Shown here in pieces: positions 35,517 to 52,940 of a DNA stretch of 64,000 nucleotides (within the stretch, counting starts at the first letter, position 1; each line of letters opens with the position of its first letter). The translations under genes were made by a program, and so were the position numbers. The stretch lies in NCBI RefSeq assembly GCF_029030725.1, contig NZ_CP113162.1, positions 1,300,501 to 1,364,500 on the forward strand. The letters are read 5' to 3'. The stretch is from [Pseudomonas] carboxydohydrogena (GTDB taxonomy: Bacteria > Pseudomonadota > Alphaproteobacteria > Rhizobiales > Xanthobacteraceae). The notes below the pieces were generated by a model that saw nothing but the letters and a program-made list of their open reading frames with translations, was not told where the DNA came from and did not search any database.

Positions 35517-35545
35517 TTGACCTGATGGCCGGTCCGCAGTAGATA
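35517..35545 (+). promoter_or_regulatory. Probable promoter of the secE-nusG operon
   Basis: TTGACC (35517-35522) and TAGATA (35540-35545) are 17 bases apart, in the 269-base gap before secE. The leader would be about 170 bases long. Confidence 0.55.
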
Positions 35546-35724
35546 GCGCTACCTGCTGCCGGCCCGTTCAACGGATATCCGGCGCGGCTTTATCTCCCCG
35601 GACAATCGAGCCCGCGCAAGCCTGTTTGGCGGCTCATCCTTCAAACGAGGGTTGGGCGGCGCGAACGTCTGTCCGGAACGCAACTGGCCCGACACTTTAT
35701 TAGACGCGAGTGGATACAGAGACG

Positions 35725-35916
35725 ATGGCGTTCAGCCCGTTCAAATTCCTGCAAGAGGTTCGTTCCGAGACCTCCAAGGTGGTCTGGCCGACCCGCCGCG
35801 AGACCATGATCACGACCGTGATGGTGTTCGTGCTGGTGGTGGTTTCGTCGATTTTCTTTTTCGTCACGGATCAGGTGATCCGGATGTTGATTACGTTCGT
35901 CCTCGGCATTCGCTAG
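35725..35916 (+). CDS. secE: Preprotein translocase subunit SecE
   Basis: A 63-residue single-TM SecE, the essential clamp of the SecYEG channel. The sequence FLQEVRSETSKVVWPTRRET carries the conserved amphipathic helix and WPxRxE motif, followed by one TM helix (about 28-50). The short form without extra TM helices is normal in alphaproteobacteria. nusG starts 19 bases after its stop, so the two form one operon. Confidence 0.97.
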   Translation: MAFSPFKFLQEVRSETSKVVWPTRRETMITTVMVFVLVVVSSIFFFVTDQVIRMLITFVLGIR

Positions 35917-35935
35917 CGACGGCTGGAACTGACAC

Positions 35936-36466
35936 ATGAGCATGCGCTGGTACATCGTTCACGCCTACTCGAATTTCGAGAAGAAGGTCTCCGAGTCGAT
36001 TCGCGAGCAGGCCAAGCAACGCGGCCTCGAGGAGTTGTTCGAGCAGGTGCTGGTTCCGACCGAGAAGGTCACGGAAGTGCGCCGCGGCCGCAAGGTCGAT
36101 ACCGAGCGCAAGTTCTTCCCCGGCTACGTGCTGGTGAAGATGAACCTGACCGACGAGGCGTTCCACCTCATCAAGAACACCCCGAAGGTGACGGGTTTCC
36201 TCGGCGCGGAAAACAAGCCGATGCCGATTTCGGAAGCCGAAGCGATGCGCATCCTGCATCAGGTGCAGGAAGGCGTGGAGCGGCCGAAGACCTCCGTGTC
36301 GTTCGAGGTCGGCGAAAACGTCCGCGTGGCGGATGGTCCGTTCGCGTCGTTCTCCGGCGTGGTGGAGGAAGTGGACGATGCGCGTTCGCGCGTGAAGGTC
36401 GCGGTGTCGATCTTCGGCCGCGCGACGCCGGTCGAACTGGAATTCGGTCAGGTCGAGAAGGTCTGA
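35936..36466 (+). CDS. nusG: Transcription termination/antitermination protein NusG
   Basis: A 176-residue NusG with the NGN domain (about 3-115, starting MRWYIVHAYSNFEKKV) and a C-terminal KOW domain (about 125-176, with FEVGENVRVADGPFASFSG). It binds RNA polymerase and links it to Rho or to ribosomal protein S10. It has no inserted domain. Confidence 0.98.
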   Translation: MSMRWYIVHAYSNFEKKVSESIREQAKQRGLEELFEQVLVPTEKVTEVRRGRKVDTERKFFPGYVLVKMNLTDEAFHLIKNTPKVTGFLGAENKPMPISEAEAMRILHQVQEGVERPKTSVSFEVGENVRVADGPFASFSGVVEEVDDARSRVKVAVSIFGRATPVELEFGQVEKV

Positions 36467-36597
36467 TCGTGATCGGAGCGGTTCGCCGCTCCGCAAGACC
36501 CGTGGAAGGGGGCAGGTGATCGCCAGTCACCTGCGAAACCGGACCACGGTTCCTCAAGAAGGCCCGGAATGGTCCGGGCCATTTGAAGGAGTTGAGC
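36467..36597 (+). promoter_or_regulatory. nusG-rplK gap with three stem-loops
   Basis: Three perfect hairpins are seen: GGAGCGG/CCGCTCC with loop TTCG (36475-36492), GCAGGTGA/TCACCTGC (36512-36534) and GGCCCGGA/TCCGGGCC (36561-36580). None has a T tract. In E. coli the L11-L1 mRNA leader is bound by L1 to repress its own operon; one of these could serve that role, which is inference. AAGGAG for rplK follows the last stem. Confidence 0.5.
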
Positions 36598-37026
36598 ATG
36601 GCAAAGAAAGTGACCGGATACCTGAAATTGCAGGTGCCGGCCGGTGCGGCGAACCCGTCGCCACCGATCGGCCCCGCGCTTGGTCAGCGCGGTCTGAACA
36701 TCATGGAGTTCTGCAAGGCGTTCAACGCGCAGACCCAGAAGATGGAAAAGAACACCCCGATCCCGGTGGTCATCACCATTTACGCGGACCGTTCCTTCAC
36801 CTTCGAGATGAAGACGCCGCCGATGTCCTTCTTCCTCAAGCAGGCAGCGAAGATCCAGTCCGGCTCGAAGGCGCCGGGCCGCGACAAGGCCGGCAAGGTG
36901 ACCAAGGCGCAGGTGCGCGAGATCGCCGAGAAGAAGATGAAGGATCTCAACTGCGATACCGTCGAGTCGGCCATGAAGATGGTCGAGGGCTCTGCCCGTT
37001 CGATGGGTCTGGAAGTGGCGGGGTAA
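36598..37026 (+). CDS. rplK: 50S ribosomal protein L11
   Basis: A 142-residue L11, part of the GTPase-associated centre. It begins [13 protein letters not shown] at the ATG at 36598, preceded by [26 protein letters not shown] is the conserved N-domain loop and the C-domain ends SMGLEVAG. It is co-transcribed with rplA. Confidence 0.98.
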   Translation: MAKKVTGYLKLQVPAGAANPSPPIGPALGQRGLNIMEFCKAFNAQTQKMEKNTPIPVVITIYADRSFTFEMKTPPMSFFLKQAAKIQSGSKAPGRDKAGKVTKAQVREIAEKKMKDLNCDTVESAMKMVEGSARSMGLEVAG

Positions 37027-37032
37027 CGGGTC

Positions 37033-37725
37033 ATGGCACTTGGAAAGAAGCTCGTGAAGGCCCGTGAGGGCATCGACCGCGAAAAGCTCTACCCGATCGC
37101 GGACGCCATCAAGATGGTCAAGGAACGCGCGCACGCGAAGTTTGACGAGACCATCGAAATCGCCATCAACCTCGGCGTCGATCCGCGTCATGCCGACCAG
37201 ATGGTGCGTGGCGTCGTCACGTTGCCGAACGGCACCGGCCGCACGCTGCGCGTCGGCGTGTTCGCGCGTGGCGCCAAGGCGGATGAAGCCAAGGCTGCGG
37301 GCGCCGACGTTGTCGGCGCTGAAGACCTCGTCGAGATCGTGCAGGGCGGCAAGATCGAGTTCGATCGCTGCATCGCCACCCCGGACATGATGCCGCTGGT
37401 CGGCCGTCTCGGTAAGGTGCTCGGCCCGCGCGGCATGATGCCGAACCCGAAGATCGGCACCGTGACCATGGACGTCGCTGCGGCCGTGAAGGGCGCCAAG
37501 GGCGGCTCGGTCGAGTTCCGCGTCGAAAAGGCCGGCATCGTTCAGGCCGGCGTCGGCAAGGCGTCGTTCTCGGAAGAGAAGCTCGTCCAGAACGTCAAGG
37601 CGCTCGCGGATGCGGTCGCCAAGGCCAAGCCGGCGGGTGCCAAGGGCACCTACATCCAGCGCGTCGCGGTGTCCTCGACCATGGGCCCCGGCGTCAAGGT
37701 CGAGCCGGGCAGCCTGAATTCCTGA
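37033..37725 (+). CDS. rplA: 50S ribosomal protein L1
   Basis: A 230-residue L1 of the stalk region, which also represses translation of its own operon in bacteria. The core [25 protein letters not shown] (in two segments) and [14 protein letters not shown] are conserved. It begins six bases after the rplK stop. Confidence 0.98.
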   Translation: MALGKKLVKAREGIDREKLYPIADAIKMVKERAHAKFDETIEIAINLGVDPRHADQMVRGVVTLPNGTGRTLRVGVFARGAKADEAKAAGADVVGAEDLVEIVQGGKIEFDRCIATPDMMPLVGRLGKVLGPRGMMPNPKIGTVTMDVAAAVKGAKGGSVEFRVEKAGIVQAGVGKASFSEEKLVQNVKALADAVAKAKPAGAKGTYIQRVAVSSTMGPGVKVEPGSLNS

Positions 37726-37751
37726 TCGGGATTTGCCGATAAAGATTGCGG

Positions 37752-37782
37752 GGCGGGGCGGATCAAATCCGCTCCGCCTTTT
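37752..37782 (+). terminator. Terminator after rplA
   Basis: An 11-base-pair stem (GGCGGGGCGGA with TCCGCTCCGCC, one G-U pair) and five-base loop is followed by TTTT. It separates the L11 and L10 operons. Confidence 0.85.
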
Positions 37783-38396
37783 GCTTTTGGAGAGCAGAAT
37801 TTCGGGCGGTATGATTGTCTTCCGAGAAAGCCTCTGAAGCGCCCGTTGCTGGCCCGAAACCTGCTTTCGGAACCCAGAATCCGCTTGGCAAAGCGGCCGG
37901 GACTCGTTAAACATTCCTTTCCGGGCGTGCTGGCTGTCGCTGGCGCGTCCGTGTTTGCTTTCCGAAAAACCCATCAATAGGAGTTCATTCCTCGTCGATC
38001 AATCCGCATGGCTTGTTCGACCCGGAAAAGGACGACTGTCGGTATGATTTTGGAAGGCGGCAGGGGCCGCATCCCGATGGATCGTGGCTTCGAATCCTGT
38101 CCAAGACTGCGGGTGCCTTGCCCATTCTTTTGAAGGGCTTCGCTTAATTTCCTGCACAGACGGGTGAAGACCGGATTTGCATTCCCGCATCAACGGCGGG
38201 CAGCTGATTTGGTTCGACCTCGACACCTCGGAAGGTTCGCGCAGGCGGCCTGACGAGAGGGCAGGCTGTCAATGTCGTCAGGCCCTGACGTGTCGAGAGA
38301 TTGATTTGAGTCTCGAGACCCGAGCTGGGCAGGACGATCGGTGCAACCCGGCGGTCCTGCTTCCGAGCAAAGGCCGCCAACCGGAAAGAGCTTGCT
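37783..38396 (+). promoter_or_regulatory. rplJ leader: Long leader of the rplJ-rplL operon
   Basis: The 670-base gap before rplJ must contain the promoter and a regulatory leader. Near its end are stems GCAGGAC/GTCCTGC (38329-38360) and a CGAGA/TCTCG stem (about 38293-38316). In other bacteria an L10-L12 complex binds such a leader to repress rplJL translation; I infer the same here. I found no clear -35/-10 pair. No coding frame with good codon use is present. Confidence 0.5.
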
Positions 38397-38915
38397 GTGG
38401 AACGAGCGGCAAAAAAAGAGGCGGTCGACGCGCTGAAGGGGACTTTCAAGTCCACGGGCGTTGCGGTCGTCGCTCATTATTCCGGCCTGACCGTTGCCCA
38501 GATGCAGACTCTGCGTTCGCAGATGAAGCAGGCTGGCGCCTCGGTGAAGGTCTCGAAGAACCGTCTCGCCAAAATTGCTCTTGAGGGCACGGACGTTGCC
38601 TCCATTGGCTCCCTTCTCAAGGGGCCAACCGTGATCGCCACTTCGAACGATCCGGTCGCAGCGCCGAAGATTGCCGTCGAATTCGCCAAGGCGAACGAAA
38701 AGTTCGTCATTCTTGGCGGCGCGATGGGAACGACTGTCCTGAATCCCGACGCGGTGAAGGCGCTTGCCTCGCTGCCGTCGCTCGACGAACTGCGCGGCAA
38801 ACTTGTCGGCCTCCTGGTGGCGCCGGCAACCAAGCTCGCTCAGCTCGCCAACGCTCCCGCGGCGAAGGTCGCGCGCGTTGTTCAGGCTTATGCCTCAAAG
38901 GGTGAAGCGGCGTGA
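38397..38915 (+). CDS. rplJ: 50S ribosomal protein L10
   Basis: A 172-residue L10, the base of the L7/L12 stalk. It starts at a GTG (38397), [17 protein letters not shown]. The N-domain that binds 23S rRNA contains [15 protein letters not shown] and [10 protein letters not shown]. The C-terminal helix that carries L7/L12 dimers ends [12 protein letters not shown]. rplL follows 52 bases later. Confidence 0.97.
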   Translation: MERAAKKEAVDALKGTFKSTGVAVVAHYSGLTVAQMQTLRSQMKQAGASVKVSKNRLAKIALEGTDVASIGSLLKGPTVIATSNDPVAAPKIAVEFAKANEKFVILGGAMGTTVLNPDAVKALASLPSLDELRGKLVGLLVAPATKLAQLANAPAAKVARVVQAYASKGEAA

Positions 38916-38967
38916 TGCCATTCTCCATTTCAACTGGTTCGAACTGATACGCTGAAGGAAAACTACA

Positions 38968-39348
<381 letters not shown>

Positions 39349-39360
39349 TACGACAATCTT

Positions 39361-39394
39361 GTCCGGGCCGGTCCGTTCGCGGGCCGGTCCGGAC
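39361..39394 (+). promoter_or_regulatory. Long hairpin between rplL and rpoB
   Basis: A 15-base-pair stem with two G-U pairs, GTCCGG...CCGGAC, has a TTCG loop and no T tract. In E. coli the rplL-rpoB gap has an attenuator and an RNase III site; this hairpin could play either part. The remaining 320 bases to rpoB show no clear coding frame. Confidence 0.55.
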
Positions 39395-39716
39395 ACGACA
39401 ATGTGTGGCGGTTCGGGGAGGTATCCCTCGAAAAGCTGCAAAAACCCACCACATAGGTGGGAGCACGAAAGGTGTCCCGGCCACCATGGGTTACGGGACT
39501 AAGGCGTCGGAGAGCGAAAGCTATTTCGGGCTGTTCGAGAATTTAGGGTTTGGTTGACGGGCAAACGCGCCGAGCGTTTCGCACGTCATTTTGCGTCCTG
39601 GGATGCGGCGCGGCAACGCGCGCGACCGGGACGGTTTTGAAATTCAAGCCGGAACGCGGTGCGCAGCCGCGGTCCGGGGAATGCCGCCGGTCAAGGCGGC
39701 GAAATGAGAGGCCACG

Positions 39717-43853
<4,137 letters not shown>

Positions 43854-43864
43854 CGGAAATTATC

Positions 43865-43918
43865 TGCCCGGCCTCCCGGCCGGGCATTCGCGCCTCGCTC
43901 CCTCAGGATGCGAGGCGC
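43865..43918 (+). repeat. Two hairpins between rpoB and rpoC
   Basis: TGCCCGGCC/GGCCGGGCA with loop TCCC (43865-43886) and GCGCCTCGC/GCGAGGCGC with an 11-base loop (43890-43918). Neither has a T tract. The first stem has the same arm sequence as the palindrome between tuf and rpsJ (59990-60025), with a different loop. Confidence 0.6.
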
Positions 43919-43980
43919 ACGAGCTGACGAGACATTCTCGAATTCGCTGCCGGTGACGATCGGCACGCAAGGAGAAGACG

Positions 43981-48186
<4,206 letters not shown>

Positions 48187-48210
48187 CGGCTCGCCCCGCT
48201 CACCTCTTGA

Positions 48211-48236
48211 AAAGGCCGCCTTCGGGCGGCCTTTTT
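48211..48236 (+). terminator. Terminator of the rpoBC operon
   Basis: GGCCGCC/GGCGGCC with loop TTCG, extended by A-T pairs, runs into TTTTT. It starts 25 bases after the rpoC stop. Confidence 0.9.
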
Positions 48237-48481
48237 GCTGCGATGCGCGGGCAGTTCGCGGCGGCTTGTCTCAGTTTCCGGTCCATGCGGGCGCGGCCCA
48301 GTCCGTTCGTTGCCCGCGCGCAAGGATCGTATTGAAAAAGAACCTATTCTTTCGGCGGAACGGGGCGGTTTTGGTTGCCGAGCCGGGTTTTGTTCATCTA
48401 CCTTTCAGGGGAAAAAGGCTTTGTCTATTTTGATGTTAGGCTGGCATACGACCGGCCGGTGGCGGGACGAATAGCGCGGAA
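48237..48481. other. Gap before the FAD-methyltransferase gene
   Basis: TTGTCT (48421-48426) and CATACG (48445-48450) are 18 bases apart and make a weak promoter for the next gene. Nothing else is recognisable. Confidence 0.3.
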
Positions 48482-50536
48482 ATGATCAATCTTGCGATTA
48501 TCGGGGGTGGCCCGGGCGGCCTGATGTCGGCCTGGTACCTGAAGAAGAAGCTCGGCCCGTTGTGCCGGGTTTCGATCTTCGAGGCCTCGAACCGTCTTGG
48601 CGGCAAAATCCAGACCGGAAAATTCGATTCATCGGCCGCGATCTACGAGGCGGGCGTCGCCGAAATCTATGACTATTCGATGACGGGTCCCGATCCGCTG
48701 CGCGAGCTGATCCAGCATTTCGGATTGCAGACCGTGCCGATGGATGCCGAGCAGATTCAGCTCGATGGCGAATTGCTCGACGACATTCCGGGCATGCGCC
48801 GCAAATACGGTCCCGAGACCGCGAACGCGATCGCCAATTTCCGCAAGCGCTGTACCGGTCTGGTTTCGCCGATCGAATATTACGAAGGCGTCGGCGCGCA
48901 CGACAACGAACATCCCTGGGCGCTCAAGAGCGCGGAAGATGTGCTCGACGAGGAGGTGGCCGACCCCATCGCCAAGCGCTTCATCAAGGTGATGGCGCGC
49001 TCCGATATCGCGACCGAGAGCCACAACACCAACGGCCTCAACGCCCTGAAGAACTACGTGATGGATATCGAGGGCTATATCGGCCTGTACTCGATCCAGA
49101 ACGGCAACGAGCAGTTGATCCACAGCCTGCGCAGCGAGATCGACGCCGAAATCAACCTCAACCATCGCGTGCTCAAGGTCGGCAAGGCCGATTCCGGCAA
49201 GTACGCCGTCGAGATGATGAACGGCAAGGCGGCGGTGACGAAGGAATTCGACCTCGTGCTGATGTGCCTGCCGCATTCCTGGCTGGCGACGATGCGCTGG
49301 GAAGGGGAGTTGCTGCGCCATTCGATGGTGCGGCATATCGCCTATTTCGACCGTCCGGCGCATTACCTGCGGGTGTCGATTCTGTTCGATGAACCGTTCT
49401 GGGGCGACAAGGTGCCGGGTGCGTGGTGGATGTCGGAGGCCTTCGGCGGCTGCTGCATCTACGTGGAGGGCGCGCGCCACGATGTCGGCCGCAACGGCGT
49501 GCTGAACTGGCTGATCGCGGGCTCGGATGCGCTGGCTTACGCCAACCTCTCGGACGAGGAACTGATCGATGCCGCGCTCAAGTCGTTGCCGGCTTCTTTC
49601 GGCAAGGTTCGCCCGCATTTCATCGAGGGCAAGATTCACCGCTGGCTGTCGTCGGTGAACTGCATTCCCGGCGGCTTGCCGGTGCGCGACGTGATGACCA
49701 ACCATCGGCCCGAGCCTTACGAGCATCCGGGCTTTGTCGTGGTCGGCGACTATCTGTTCGACTCGACCCTCAACGGCCTGCTCGATTCTTCCGACGCCGC
49801 GACCGACATCATCACCACCGAGATGATGAAGCTGCGCTATGAGCGCGGCGAAACCGGCAACGTGCCGTCCGACAAGATCGACCGCGCCTATTTCGAGAAC
49901 TATCGCAATGCCGGGCCTTATTCGGAAGTCTGGCAGAAATTCACCGATCCCGATTACCTGATGGAGATGATCCGGATCGTGTGGCGGCCCAAGAAAGGCT
50001 ACCGGCTGCTCATCGCGGGCTCTGCGAGCGGCGAACTGGTCGGTGCGCTGCGCGAGCGTGGCGTTGACGCCTGGGGCATCGAGAACAACCGTTCCATCCA
50101 CGCCAGGACGCCGAAGGCGCTGCGGAAATACAACAAGCTCGGCACCGTGACCAAACTGCCGTTCAAGGCCGACTCGTTCGACTTCGTGTTCGAGACCAGC
50201 CTGTGTCATCTCTCCGACAAACAGGTCGTGAAGGGCATTCGCGAAATCAACCGCGTGGTGAAGACCGGATTCGTGTTCGGTTCGGTGACGAGCGACATGG
50301 CGCCCGCGCTGATCGATCGCTATGACCTGCTGCGCGGCGTCAAGAAGCTCGGCACCTGGTGGGAATGGTCGGAATTGTTCTTCGGCAACGGTTTTGATCT
50401 GTCCGCGCATCGGGACGACCGGACCGATCAGGTCTGGGAGGCCACCCTCAAGGCGGGCAAGGGGCCGGGCGACTGGTACGCGGACTCCGACAGCCTGCGT
50501 TATTCTTTCTTCGACAAGATTGCGGACGACGACTGA
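48482..50536 (+). CDS. FAD amine-oxidase-like / SAM methyltransferase fusion protein
   Basis: A 684-residue two-part protein I cannot assign to a named family. The first part (about 1-455) is an FAD-dependent oxidoreductase of the amine oxidase/phytoene desaturase type: GGGPGG at 8-13, Glu34 for the FAD ribose in FEASNRLGGK, and HPGFVVVGDYLFDSTLNGLLDSS at about 414-436 as the closing FAD motif. The second part (about 500-640) is a class I methyltransferase: LLIAGSASGEL, acidic Glu in AWGIENN, LPFKADSFDFVFETSLCHLS and INRVVKTGFVFG. The two activities might act one after the other on one substrate. No signal peptide or TM helix. It starts a four-gene group with an ABC exporter, an FkbM methyltransferase and an ATP-grasp protein. 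Confidence 0.85.
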   Translation: MINLAIIGGGPGGLMSAWYLKKKLGPLCRVSIFEASNRLGGKIQTGKFDSSAAIYEAGVAEIYDYSMTGPDPLRELIQHFGLQTVPMDAEQIQLDGELLDDIPGMRRKYGPETANAIANFRKRCTGLVSPIEYYEGVGAHDNEHPWALKSAEDVLDEEVADPIAKRFIKVMARSDIATESHNTNGLNALKNYVMDIEGYIGLYSIQNGNEQLIHSLRSEIDAEINLNHRVLKVGKADSGKYAVEMMNGKAAVTKEFDLVLMCLPHSWLATMRWEGELLRHSMVRHIAYFDRPAHYLRVSILFDEPFWGDKVPGAWWMSEAFGGCCIYVEGARHDVGRNGVLNWLIAGSDALAYANLSDEELIDAALKSLPASFGKVRPHFIEGKIHRWLSSVNCIPGGLPVRDVMTNHRPEPYEHPGFVVVGDYLFDSTLNGLLDSSDAATDIITTEMMKLRYERGETGNVPSDKIDRAYFENYRNAGPYSEVWQKFTDPDYLMEMIRIVWRPKKGYRLLIAGSASGELVGALRERGVDAWGIENNRSIHARTPKALRKYNKLGTVTKLPFKADSFDFVFETSLCHLSDKQVVKGIREINRVVKTGFVFGSVTSDMAPALIDRYDLLRGVKKLGTWWEWSELFFGNGFDLSAHRDDRTDQVWEATLKAGKGPGDWYADSDSLRYSFFDKIADDD

Positions 50537-50640
50537 TCGCGTATGGTCCGCGAAGGTCGGCCGCCAGGGCGGCCGGCCTTCGCCTGATCGTCCGTACCGA
50601 AACCGCGCATAACAAATCGCGCACTGGGTAAATCCTTTCG

Positions 50641-52599
50641 ATGTCGCCACCGCCGGATAGCACCGCCCCGGAGTCCGTTGCCGACAAGCGCGCCGCCGAG
50701 GAGGTCGCGCGTCCAGAGCCTGTTCCGGAGCCGGTCGCGGTCGATATTGACGACGACGATGACGAGGATCTCGTCGCCTTTACCGCGAGCGAAGCCGCGG
50801 GCGCGTTCGCGACGATCTGGCGCTTCACATGGCCGTTGATGCGCAACTACAGGCGCTGGCTTGTATTCGTCGGCATCGGGCTGTTCGTGGAGACGTTGTT
50901 CAACGTCATCATGCCGCTCAGCCTGAAATACCTGATCGACGATGCGCTGGGGGAGGAGGACTTCCACGCGCTCTACGTGATCCTCATTGTACTGGCGGCC
51001 GCAGGCATTCTCACCTCGATCGTGGCAGTCTGGTACGAACTCTGGGACGCGCGCCTGTCCGCGGCGGTGATCTCCGACGTCCGCACCCGGCTGTTCAATC
51101 ATCTGCAAAGCCTTCCGGCGTCGTTCTTCGGCCGCACCAAGCGCGGCGAAATCCTGTCGCGCTTCTCGGTGGACATGGCGGGTTACGAAAGCTCGATCAA
51201 ATCGCTCGCCAACAGCGCGCTGCTGCCGCTGTTCGAACTGATCGCCGGCATCGGCCTGATGATCTGGCTGAACTGGCAACTTGCGGTGGTGGCGCTGCTG
51301 ATTTTCCCGGTGACGCTGGTTGGTCCGCGAATCCTGACGCCGAAGGCGGTGCAGGCCAATTACGAGCAGAAGGTCAATGAATCCGCGATCCTCGGCGTGG
51401 TGCAGGAGAACATCGGCACCCAGCTCGTGGTGAAGGCGTTCGGCCTGCAACGCAAGGCGTTCGGCTGGTTCACGTTCCGCAACCTCAATGCGCGGCGCTC
51501 GATCGCGGAGGCGACCTTCCTGTCCTCGATGGTGGAGCGCACCGTCACCGTCTCCGTGCTGCTGCTGCATCTCGTCGTGCTCGGCATCGGCGCGTATCTC
51601 GCCACCAAGGGCCAGATCACGGTCGGCACTTTCGTCACCTTCGAGAGCGCGTTCTGGGAAATTTCCTACAACATCGCGCATCTGATGCATTTCATTCCGC
51701 TGGCGATCTCCTCGGCCGCCTCCGTGCAGCATATGCAGGAACTGCTCGACGAGCCGGTGCGGGGCGCGGACCGGCCGGGCGCACCGGTCATGCCGCCGGT
51801 GATGAACGATATCGCCTTCGAGCGCGTCAGTTTCAGCTATGAGGGCACCGACACCAAGGTGCTCGACGCCCTGACGTTGAAGCTCGAGGCCGGCAAGAAT
51901 ATCGCCATCGTCGGCCCCAGCGGCTCGGGCAAGAGCACGCTGCTCAACCTGATCCTGCGGCTTTACGAGCCGACCGAGGGGCGTGTCACGATCGATGGCG
52001 TCGATATTCGCAGGGTGACGCGGGATTCGCTGCGCTCGCACATGGCCGTCGTCTTTCAGGAGAACATGCTGTTCAATATGTCGATCCGCGAGAACATCCG
52101 GCTCGGCAAGCAGGATGCGACCGACGCCGAGGTGGAGGCCGCGGCGAAGACGGCGGAAATCCATCGTCACATCGTCTCGCTGCCGGACGGTTATGACACG
52201 CTGGTCGGCGAGCGCGGCGACACCCTGTCCGGCGGCCAGCGCCAGCGCATCGCGATCGCACGCGCGATGGTGAGAAACCCCTCGGTGCTGTTGCTGGACG
52301 AGGCGACCTCGGCGCTCGATCAGACCACGGAAGCCGCGATCAACCGCACGCTGCTCAAGGCGGCAGAAGGTCGCACCATGATCTGGTCGACCCATCGCCT
52401 GACCTCGGTGGTTGAAATGGATGAGATCATTGTGGTGAGCGGCGGCCGGGTGCTGGAACGCGGGTCACACCATGATTTGATTGAAAAGGACGGCCTCTAT
52501 CGTCAGCTTTGGGATGATCAGATGCACCAGCCGCACCATGATGCGGGTGACGAAGATGACGACGAAGATGACGAAGACGACGACGACGATGATGAATGA
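50641..52599 (+). CDS. ABC exporter, MsbA-like half transporter
   Basis: A 652-residue half transporter with six TM helices (about 65-345) fused to an ATPase domain (about 385-620), working as a homodimer. Walker A is GPSGSGKST, the signature is LSGGQRQRIAIARA, Walker B is VLLLDEATSALD and the switch His follows in STHR, so ATPase activity is expected. The layout is that of lipid, peptide or polysaccharide exporters. Both ends are odd: residues about 36-45 are a run of Asp/Glu (DIDDDDDEDL), and of the last 19 residues 17 are acidic. It is 104 bases downstream of the FAD-methyltransferase gene and probably exports the product of this cluster (inference). Confidence 0.92.
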   Translation: MSPPPDSTAPESVADKRAAEEVARPEPVPEPVAVDIDDDDDEDLVAFTASEAAGAFATIWRFTWPLMRNYRRWLVFVGIGLFVETLFNVIMPLSLKYLIDDALGEEDFHALYVILIVLAAAGILTSIVAVWYELWDARLSAAVISDVRTRLFNHLQSLPASFFGRTKRGEILSRFSVDMAGYESSIKSLANSALLPLFELIAGIGLMIWLNWQLAVVALLIFPVTLVGPRILTPKAVQANYEQKVNESAILGVVQENIGTQLVVKAFGLQRKAFGWFTFRNLNARRSIAEATFLSSMVERTVTVSVLLLHLVVLGIGAYLATKGQITVGTFVTFESAFWEISYNIAHLMHFIPLAISSAASVQHMQELLDEPVRGADRPGAPVMPPVMNDIAFERVSFSYEGTDTKVLDALTLKLEAGKNIAIVGPSGSGKSTLLNLILRLYEPTEGRVTIDGVDIRRVTRDSLRSHMAVVFQENMLFNMSIRENIRLGKQDATDAEVEAAAKTAEIHRHIVSLPDGYDTLVGERGDTLSGGQRQRIAIARAMVRNPSVLLLDEATSALDQTTEAAINRTLLKAAEGRTMIWSTHRLTSVVEMDEIIVVSGGRVLERGSHHDLIEKDGLYRQLWDDQMHQPHHDAGDEDDDEDDEDDDDDDE

Positions 52600-52940
52600 G
52601 GCCCGGCCTTGCGTTGCCGCCGAATTGTCGCGCGCGGGCTTTTTTGCCCCCCTTTTTGCCCCCTTTCATGATGGGCCGTGACGGAAGCATCGGCGTGGAT
52701 CGGGGTTATCGCGGTCGGGTGCCGAAAGATTAACCACTCACTAACGCAGCCCTTTCTATTTGACGAAACTTGAAATCATGTATCAAGGATTGTCTTGGAG
52801 AGTGGGGCGATGCATGAAGCGATTATCGGCTGCCTGGGCCGTATTCGCTTCATAGCGTCGGTGCCCCGAACAGGCAGGCCATGCCGGGTCCAGATTGGGA
52901 CCGGAAATAAAAGTATCGTGATTTGGAAATTTTTCCTGCC
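52600..52940. other. Gap between exporter and FkbM gene
   Basis: A C-rich, T-rich stretch with CTTTTTTGCCCCCCTTTTTGCCCCC (two parts, about 52639-52664) could weakly end transcription. TTGACG (52760-52765) followed after 15 bases by TATCAA is a weak promoter candidate for the FkbM gene. A 62-codon frame at 52795-52983 overlaps the FkbM start and is not supported. Confidence 0.35.

Noticed and set aside
48629-50650. A 673-codon frame opposite the FAD-methyltransferase gene
   Set aside because: The plus-strand frame has clear FAD and SAM motifs and fits its neighbours; the minus frame has none.
50500-52395. A 631-codon frame opposite the ABC exporter
   Set aside because: The exporter is unmistakable on the plus strand; the opposite frame is a shadow.
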